Below, piece after piece: positions 56,901-64,000 of a DNA stretch of 64,000 nt. Below the pieces are notes generated by a model. The model searched no databases and was not told the origin of the DNA. It saw only the letters and a list, made by a program, of their open reading frames with translations. The stretch lies in NCBI GenBank assembly GCA_036429605.1, contig CM071589.1, positions 3,100,001 to 3,164,000 on the forward strand. Direction: 5' to 3'. Origin of the DNA: Cladobotryum mycophilum. Lineage: Eukaryota > Ascomycota > Sordariomycetes > Hypocreales > Hypocreaceae. Within the stretch, counting starts at the first letter, position 1; each line of letters starts with the position of its first letter. A program made the translations under genes and the position numbers.

Positions 56901-58761
56901 CTGAAGCTCATGTAGAACGCATCCGCCACGACACCGTGCATAGAGACATCGCTTTCGTCCAAGTTCTCCACGAGGCTATGCAATTGTTCCGAAAAGAGAT
57001 CCGTATGGTATATATATCTATCGAGCAAATCAAAGGCCTCGGTCATGCGCATGCTCCTATCTTCTAAGACAATCAGTCTTTGCGAAATCGTTAATACTGT
57101 AATGACGGAGCGGCTGATCCACTGCACAGCAGCGATGGGTTCTTCGCATTTCCATCTACTGCGAGCCTTGAACTTGAGCGAGGATGGCTGGTCTCTGTCA
57201 TCACCGGGCATTTCATCCACGTCTAACACCGTAAGTACATTTGACCAGCAATATGCAAGCTTGGCCCTTGAAATATCGGAGCCAGATTGGTGGTCAGGGG
57301 TTTTCAATTTCACCGCGGGAAACCAAGCCAAACATCCAGACATGGCACTGTGTGCTGGGACATCCTTGGGGCGTGCTGATTTGTGCTGAGTCTGAGCTAT
57401 TGGCGTCGTAGACACAATTACAAGCAAATAAGGGGTCAACATGGCTGTCAAGCCCATTGTGTCTGTTGCACGCTCCAAGTTGCCCAGCGGCAGAGGCGCA
57501 AATGCAAGAACCGTACTTGGTTTAATAGACTTTCCCACCGGGGTTGGCGCATTCGGATATCGACCTAGTATCCTGGTAGTCTTGACAGTTCTGCCAAGTG
57601 CACCAGTTCCTCTCGTGGCGAGATGCGAAAAAGCCATGCCTCGGTTGTCTGCCGACACAAGCGCTGTATGTCGGGTTCCTAAGAAGCCAAGGTGCACAAC
57701 AGCTACATCCGGTACATGGCCATCTGCAGTCCTGTCCTGCAGTTGAACCTCGTCCAAATGGGGTATTGTCAGAAAGGGCCTCGACACTCGTGACATATCC
57801 CATGTAAAAATACTGCCATTCGCATGGCCACCAGCGATTGTGGTGTGATCTGCCGATATTGCTAATGCTGTAATTGGTCCAGACTCGACAGCTACAACTG
57901 TTAGGCTTTTACCGTTTACACCACTTTAGGGATACATACCTTTGGTCCCTGGGCCGATAATCATCTTTAGGTTCTGATTATAGTCGAACACTAGAATTAT
58001 CCCTTTCGTGGTTCCCAGCACAATCGAGGTCGACGCAGCAAGACATGTGGGCGATCCAAAGTTGCGCTTCCCAGCTTCTGAGAAGGCCTGGCCGTTCAGC
58101 TTTCTCAATCGGGTCCATCGCACAACCTCCCATGGTGGTGATGGCGTATCAGTATCGGCTTGATCCAGTAGAATGTTGGAGCTTACGGAGCCATTGCGAC
58201 TATGGCTGTGTATTAGCGCTGGGGAAGACGGGCGTGGGCTGAGCGTATTAAATGATGATATTCGGGACTGGAAACGGCGATCAAAGGGTCGGAACGACGG
58301 CGTTGGACTGCTAAGGCCGGGGCGAGATGCAACCGACGGCAATACACTACTACCCGGCGATGAAATATGCGAACCCTATCAAAGGTGAGAACATTTCGCG
58401 GCATCGAACAGAGCTCTGCTCACCTGTACCGACGGCGATTCGCCCGGCCCTGAAGCGACAGAGTCAACAGGACTTCCCACCCTCCTTGGGATCGCATCAA
58501 TGGAGCTTGCATCCACTGAACCCCCTCGGAGAAATCGCCGTTCGGGGCCACTATAGTAGGGACACTCATATCCTTCATTTCTTCCACGCCAGTATCTGTT
58601 GTTGTAAAGTCATCCAGCTCTTCCCCCTGCTCCTCCTGCTCCTCCTGCTCCTCCAGCTGAGGAACATCGGCATCAGTTTCTCCATTCGACGGGCTCGCAT
58701 TCGATTCCTCGTTATTCAATACCCGCTCCCCATGTTGGGACACATCTTCAGAATCGGACAT
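53915..58761 (-). CDS. VPS8: VPS8, CORVET complex subunit (frame broken in exon 1)
   Basis: Subunit of the CORVET tether that binds early endosomal Rab5/Vps21. Exons 58761-58424, 58375-57940 and 57891-53915. The N-terminal ~190 residues are acidic then Ser/Pro-rich. Next comes a WD-type propeller with GKRNFGSPTCLAASTSIVLG, VFDYNQNLKMIIGPGTK and GHANGSIFTWDMSR. A long alpha-solenoid follows (RSYKGRMFLLGFND, YKIDKQYASLLETYFEDPEDQE). The C-terminal RING-like module has CEACGKRVWGPG, then ACRHIYHQTC and a final CPID, where Asp replaces the last Cys. In exon 1 the start frame and the frame reading GGSVDASSIDAIPRRVGSP differ. The C5 run at 58521-58525 (G5 in the coding strand) must be six. With it the CDS is 4752 nt (1583 aa). 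Two short introns (48 nt each) are well supported. Confidence 0.93.
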
Positions 58762-60086
58762 TGTGTCGCTAGTTCCATCACATCGTTAAACGTCCAGCGC
58801 GTCGATGAGGGAGGAATTGTCCCTGGAGAGCTTGTGACGGCCAGATTCCGTAACGAGGGGCCGACGACGGCAATTTAGCTGTCGCAAGCTCTGAATGTCG
58901 TGGATCTTGGGATTATGTACTTTTCGCATTGCCTTCCCACGCTGCGACATTGGTTCACAGCATGCGGCCGTCAGTTTAGAACCAAGATTAGGTCTGGCAA
59001 AGGTTGTCCGGTTGTACAGCTCCATGCTCAGCTGCCTACAGAGTTACCTTGGGGGCCGCGTACATCCGCAGCTTCACCTGCCGAGGATTCCCCGACCCAC
59101 CTTGGTTTATGACGCATGCACTGTGATGACGAAGGCAAGACATTATGAGAGCAATATCTCTTCGATTGTTGATATTTAGGTGTCATTTATTTCATAATAA
59201 ATGCTTAGCAGTTCAATTATTTAATTATAATCTCGAATTTTATGAGAGATAAAAGACAGAGAATTGCATATAGCACGACTTATTGTTATGTTCTGTGCCA
59301 ATATATGATTCGTTCGTGGATACGTGATGCGCATATCTTATGACAGACATATAGGAAAGATGTGAGCCATGGATATGATATTTAGGCTTTGAGCATTGCC
59401 TGGCGACACCAAAACCAAGTCATCTATAATATGTCCTTAATAGCAATCATAGCCTAGAAGTCCTCTTAAGATAAAACCCACCCTGAATCACCCCACCGAG
59501 TCAACATGACGCAGGGTACGCTTCAATTTGTTATCGATAACAAAACATGCATCAACATGCCCGAAAAATCAGTTTTTTTGTTTATCTTAGTGGGGACTAT
59601 CATGCCACGATAGGAATGGAGAAAAGTGCCAACACCAACCAGAAAATTATCCTAAGCCTGCACAGGCAAGAAATTCATATATCAAAAGCAAAAAAAAAAA
59701 AGTGTACGGGTAGGGTAAGCTTCCATTGCATGGCATCCATTTGATCCAACTGGACAGACAATATTCTCCAGCGCATCCAATGGATCTTTAGCGATCATCA
59801 CTCCCAGTGCAGTGCCTGCCCCGCACTACGCACAAGGACTTCCAATGTCGAAAAACTGCCCCACCTTAGTGGGCTTGACAGGGCCCTTGTAGGGTCAATG
59901 CTAGACCGTTGCCGTTCGGCGGCCATAAGAGAAGAAAAATTTCGAGGGGCGCCCTCTTCGCTTCCTTTTTCTCTTTTTCCTACGGGAAGAAGCGTCATAT
60001 CAATTTCAGTCAGTCGATTCTTTATAAGATTTGATTGACTCTTCGCCTTCGACCTCGCTCATTGTCTGTCTGCTACTTTGTCAACA
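58762..60086. other. divergent region between VPS8 and IMP dehydrogenase
   Basis: The VPS8 5' leader side contains a 79-codon frame (59025-58786, minus) ending 24 nt before the VPS8 ATG, possibly an upstream ORF. The middle (59170-59480) is AT-rich without a gene. An A12 tract is near 59690. A TATAAG at about 60023 precedes the IMPDH ATG by 64 nt. Confidence 0.5.
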
Positions 60087-61956
60087 ATGTCTGCTGCCAA
60101 CGGATCATCCCTCGCGGTCCTTGACCACCGCACCGCTCTCGATGTGCTGGCCGAGTACAAGAGCCGCGATGGTCTTGACAGACATGAGCTTATGGACACG
60201 GCCAAGCACGGTGGCCTGACCTACAATGATTTCCTCCTTCTGCCTGGTTACATTGGCTTCCCAGCCTCCGAGGTCGTTCTCGACTCTCCCGTTACCAAGC
60301 GCATCACCCTGAAGACCCCATTCGTGTCGTCCCCCATGGACACTGTCACTGAGCACGAGATGGCCATTCACATTGCTCTTCAGGGTGGTGTTGGTGTCAT
60401 TCACCACAACTGCTCTCCTGAGGCTCAGGCCGACATGGTTCGCAAGGTCAAGCGCTACGAGAACGGCTTCATCCTTGACCCTGTTGTCATCGACCGCAAC
60501 ACCACTGTTGGCGAGGCCAAGGCCCTCAAGGAGAAATGGGGCTTTGGTGGTTTCCCTGTTACTGGTGAGTCGAACCTAATCTCTCTGCTTTGAAATCTTC
60601 TTTTTCTTTTGAATGATTATACACCTTTTCATATAACTTTCGTTCCGCCGAAAAGACTTCTGTCATGGGGAATACCTTAGACAATGACTTCACACCAATT
60701 ATATCCCGTTTTTTTGTTGCATCGTGTTTTCGAAATTGGGAACTAATTGATGAAATAGTGGACGGAACTATTGGTTCCAAGCTCCTTGGTATTGTTACCA
60801 ACCGAGATATTCAATTCGAGGACGATCACAATGCCCCTGTGTCCAACGTCATGGTCACTGACCTCGTTACGGCGACGAACGGTGTTACTCTGCTCGAAGC
60901 CAATAAGATTCTTGCTCAGTCCAAGAAGGGCAAGCTGCCCATCGTCGACAAGGACTTCAACTTGGTATCCATGATCTCCCGATCTGATTTGACCAAGAAC
61001 CAGCACTTCCCCTTGGCTTCTAAGCTCCCTGATAGCAAGCAGCTTCTCTGCGCTGCTGCCATTGGTACTCGACCTGAAGACAAAGTCCGACTGGCAAAGC
61101 TTGTCGGTGCTGGTCTTGATATTGTCATTCTTGACAGCTCTCAGGGCAACAGCATGTACCAGGTTGAGATGATCAAGTGGATTAAGAGCGAGTTCCCTGG
61201 CATCGATGTCATCGGCGGAAACGTCGTTACCCGAGAGCAGGCTGCTACTCTTATCGCTGCTGGTGTCGATGGCCTGCGAATTGGTATGGGAAGTGGTTCA
61301 GCCTGTATCACTCAGGAGGTTATGGCTGTTGGTCGACCTCAGGCTGCTGCTGTCTACGCTGTCAGCAGCTTCGCAGCTCGCTTTGGCGTCCCATGCATTG
61401 CCGATGGTGGTATCCAGAACGTTGGCCACATTGCCAAGGGTCTTGCTCTGGGTGCCTCCACGATCATGATGGGTGGCCTTCTTGCGGGAACCACCGAGTC
61501 TCCCGGTACTTCCTTCGTTTCCCGCGAGGGCAAGCTGGTCAAGGCATATCGTGGCATGGGCAGCATTGACGCCATGAAGGACAAGAAGGCCGGAGGTGGC
61601 GGCAAGGACAGCCAGAAGAGCAATGCCGGCACCGCCCGTTACTTCTCTGAGGGCGATAGCGTCTTGGTTGCCCAGGGAGTGTCTGGAGCTGTGACACATC
61701 GGGGGTACGTTTATCCTATGCCTTTACCGCTAACCTGTTTATGCATGCTAACTCTCTTGCTAGTTCTATCTCCAAGTTTGTGCCATATCTCGCTGCTGGT
61801 CTTAAGCATTCTCTGCAAGACTGCGGTATTCGCAGCCTTAAGGAGCTGCATGAGAGCGCTGCCAATGGAGCTCTACGATTCGAGCTCCGAACCGCTAGCG
61901 CTCAGTTGGAGGGTAACGTGAACATGGAATCTTACGAAAAGAAACTTTTTGCATGA
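60087..61956 (+). CDS. inosine-5'-monophosphate dehydrogenase
   Basis: NAD-dependent oxidation of IMP to XMP, the committed step to GMP. Exons 60087-60564, 60759-61704 and 61764-61956 give 538 aa. The first intron is 194 nt, long for this window. N-terminal motifs are GLTYNDFLLLPGYIGFP and SSPMDTVTEHEMAI. Two CBS motifs span about residues 115-235 and are interrupted by intron 1 (GGFPVT|VDGTIGSKLLG). The catalytic loop is GMGSGSACITQEVMAVGRP, with Cys near residue 341. The phosphate site is FGVPCIADGGIQNVG, and the flap carries AGTARYFSEGDSVLVAQGV. The C-terminus YEKKLFA is usual. The ATG at 60087 (MSAANGSS) is the start. Confidence 0.97.
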
Positions 61957-62459
61957 AGGAATGAATTGGTGTATATGGATGGTTATGGATTGGGGATTAA
62001 AAGGGGGAATGGGTGGGTTAACTGCGTTTTCTTGGAGTTATTGGGATAGGGTGCACGCACTACCTGGGCATAGAAGGCTAGTGAAACAAAGTCTTCATAG
62101 GGATGACGAATTATCAGATGCACAAATGATTGCATGATGCAATGGACTTTGTTGGCTCCAACACTTTTTCGTATAATTACTCTTTGTTTACGCCGTGACT
62201 AAGTAGATATGCTGTGATGTTTGCGTTCATTCATTATATGCCTTATCCATCGTCCTTGTCCGATCATGTACTGTATTATTATACTGCTATAAAGTCAGCC
62301 CCGGGTATAGAAAGTAACATGGTACTATTTACTCACTTTTTTAGTTGATCTCTATTTCCCGCTCTTCTTCTATAAATGTGGCCATAATGCCTTTCATCAA
62401 CATCATCATGCTAAACCCCCTTGATACCCATAGATAACAAAAACACCTCTCATGCGCCG
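61957..62459. other. convergent 3' intergenic region
   Basis: Between the 3' ends of the IMPDH and acetyltransferase genes. No gene seen. Confidence 0.6.
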
Positions 62460-62801
62460 CTATTCCCTTGCCGGAGCGCCAGGCCGGCTCTGGCGAGTCC
62501 TGCGACTGAGAATGACATAGTCTGGCATGACCACCTTCCCGCCCCTCAGCTTGCGTTCCCTAGGCGAAAAGTCGTCGGTGGTAAAACCCATCTTGTCGTA
62601 GAATTTTAGGCCGCTGGAGTTGCTCGTGAAGCAGGTGAGCATGACTTTTTCTGTGGAGGGGATGTTTTCGGCGATGGTCATTAGATATCCTAGGAGTTTC
62701 TTGCCGAGGCCGGTTCTGTGGCGGACTGGGTTAGTTTTATGACACTTGAGCCCACTCTTTTTTCTTGTTATTGCTATAAGAGAAGTGTGTTTTTGTATGT
62801 G

Positions 62802-62843
<42 letters not shown>

Positions 62844-63511
62844 GGGAGAGGGAGGGGGAGAGAGTCTTTTTTTTTTGCTCAGGCTTGGTTGGAGGGTAGT
62901 ACGAGGGGGTGGCTGACCTTTGGAGCTCAGGTAATAGATGTATCTCGTAGCAATACACGACTTGCTCGTGATTCTCGAATGTAGGCATCAACGAGGTAAA
63001 CCCCTTGATGATGTTGCTCTCATCCTTGACCAAGATGTAGCGGAGATCCGGCGACCGCATTTCCTTCCCCTTCATCGCAGGATGCCATCCCAGGGATGAG
63101 CCCCGATAGTCATTCCCGCTCGTCGATTCAATCACCTCAAAGCAGGATTTTAGTTCTTCTGCGCTCAGATGGCCTGATTGCAACAAGCTTAGTGTGTAGT
63201 GGCTTTGAGTGCTTGGGTGTGTCCATTCCGTCCAGTCTGGCCTACCCATTTTCCCACATCGTTAGAAACACTTTGCTCATCATCATCATCAGATATAGCA
63301 TCAAAAAATGAGAAGAAGAAAAATCAATAACTCACTCCGGTTTGAGGTAGTCATGTATAAAGTCTTCACTCGACGCCTTGTTCGCCATCTCGATAGGACT
63401 AAGTGCTTGGGATTTCTTCGCGGCTTTCCTGGGCTGCAGTATATTTGCAACCTGCTGCTTAGCCTTGGGCTCATGGTCCAAGGAAGAGTGCGTTTCTTCT
63501 GCAGATCCCAT
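62460..63511 (-). CDS. NAT4: N-alpha-acetyltransferase, Naa40/Nat4 type (histone H4/H2A)
   Basis: GNAT-fold enzyme; Nat4/Naa40 acetylates the N-terminal serine of histones H4 and H2A. Exons 63511-63336, 63241-62918 and 62715-62460 give 251 aa. Exon 1 starts MGSAEETHSS and contains a Lys-rich stretch before SPIEMANKASSEDFIHDYL. Exon 2 begins in the middle of the Glu codon of KPEPDWTEWTHP and carries LRYILVKDESNIIKGFTSLM and the family's VVYCYEIHLLPELQR. Exon 3 supplies the acetyl-CoA loop TGLGKKLLGYLM (completing R|TGLG across the intron), then MLTCFTSNSSGLKFYDKMGF and DDFSPRERK. The 202-nt second intron contains a long AG/CT microsatellite. Substrate is inferred from the family. Confidence 0.92.
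62805..62841 (+). repeat. (GA)n microsatellite inside a NAT4 intron
   Basis: About 18 GA units on the plus strand (TC on the gene strand), followed by G-rich purines. It lies wholly within intron 2 of the acetyltransferase gene. Confidence 0.9.
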
Positions 63512-64000
63512 ATTGCATTTAGCCTCTAAATCAAACAAGGAGGCTGTTTTTTTATATATAAAAAATGAACGAGATGGAGATTTGCTGAACAATGGAGCGA
63601 TTAGTATCACACCACCCTCATGACACAATGCCTAAATAGAAGCGCGTAGATAGCTAGCGCGTAAGCACTCTACGCGGTTTCTTCCTATAAAAGAAAGAAA
63701 TACTTACAAGAAGGGGTCACAGTTATATCGAGTGGGATTTCTATGCTACATGAAATCCCAATGTTTCATGTTTAGATCAGATTGGACGTGAGACACCCCT
63801 TAGTATGAGAAAATCGTGCCGCCTTCGGGTTTCCTGCTGTGTAAGTCGGTCTAGCTCGGTGTGCCTCGGTGAAGAACCCATTTTTAACCCCTCCACTAGC
63901 CGAATTTTGTCCGGTCAACGATCCATCATTTTTTATTTACAAATTTTTCAGAAACAAAAAACTTCAATTTTTTTTCCAATTTCGTAGTAGAAACAAGTTC
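63512..64000. other. NAT4 upstream region to window end
   Basis: No gene supported. An 8-bp inverted repeat CGCGTAGA / TCTACGCG lies at 63643-63650 and 63669-63676. The last 200 bases have T- and A-rich tracts. The stretch may hold the promoter of NAT4 and the edge of an unseen neighbour. Confidence 0.5.

Noticed and set aside
60665..60758. Alternative N-terminus for IMP dehydrogenase starting inside intron 1
   Set aside because: The reading MGNTLDNDF... is intronic. The splice 60564/60759 restores the conserved CBS sequence in frame.
61290..61330. Ala before the catalytic Cys of IMPDH as a drug-resistance change
   Set aside because: GSACITQ instead of GSICITQ may simply be usual for filamentous ascomycetes. 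I cannot separate lineage variation from resistance by eye.
63643..63676. 8-bp inverted repeat as a transposon end or terminator
   Set aside because: Too short and isolated; no target duplication or coding sequence of an element nearby.
1..64000. Secondary-metabolite cluster, defence island or mobile element
   Set aside because: No polyketide or peptide synthase, P450, transporter cluster, transposase, reverse transcriptase or long repeat is visible. The genes are conserved housekeeping functions.

Overview
This window reads as nuclear chromosomal DNA of a filamentous ascomycete, most likely a Sordariomycete and probably Hypocreales. The reasons are short introns (mostly 45-100 nt) with GTRNGT-type donors and CTRAC-like branch points, single-copy conserved fungal genes on both strands, pyrimidine-rich leaders, abundant microsatellites and the recurring intergenic word TACTCCGTA. 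The genus cannot be fixed by eye. I see no transposon, virus, CRISPR array or secondary-metabolite cluster.

Layout. Bases 1-5.4 kb are gene-poor and rich in simple repeats. From 5.4 to 11.3 kb come a membrane RING-H2 protein, a GPALPP/DUF3752 protein, three tRNA-Arg(ACG) genes with tiny introns, and a G/T(U)-mismatch DNA glycosylase. After a gene-free 2.7 kb stretch come UAP1 (UDP-GlcNAc pyrophosphorylase), thioredoxin reductase, VPS53 (GARP) and a large membrane/FN3/coiled-coil protein. A gene-free 3.4 kb precedes PAH1 (lipin phosphatidate phosphatase). Next come trifunctional HIS4, TAF9, mitochondrial processing peptidase beta, a GH36/Sip1 protein, ARP4, mitochondrial lysyl-tRNA synthetase and a TOS1-like wall protein. 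The last part holds ROK1 (DEAD-box), a PIG-P protein, VPS8 (CORVET), IMP dehydrogenase and a Naa40/Nat4 acetyltransferase. Most genes sit in divergent or convergent pairs. The set is housekeeping; no operon-like pathway is present.

The strongest unexpected pattern is that five genes (RING-H2, GPALPP1, PAH1, ARP4, VPS8) each need exactly one extra base to read through conserved sequence. Four of the five sites lie in C5/C6 or G5 runs, and the fifth lies beside or in a C5 run. Adding one base makes every CDS length divisible by three. This looks like homopolymer undercalling in the assembly rather than real pseudogenes, although other C6 runs in genes here are intact.

Two biological observations stand out. 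Thioredoxin reductase has an in-frame, ATG-less, presequence-like extension of 46 codons that could start at a CTG, suggesting a mitochondrial isoform. HIS4 uses a GC-AG intron and has a perfect TGACTCA (GCN4/CPC-1) site upstream. I did not find a clearly novel multi-gene system. Exon coordinates were worked out by hand from splice signals and frame, and have not been checked against transcripts.
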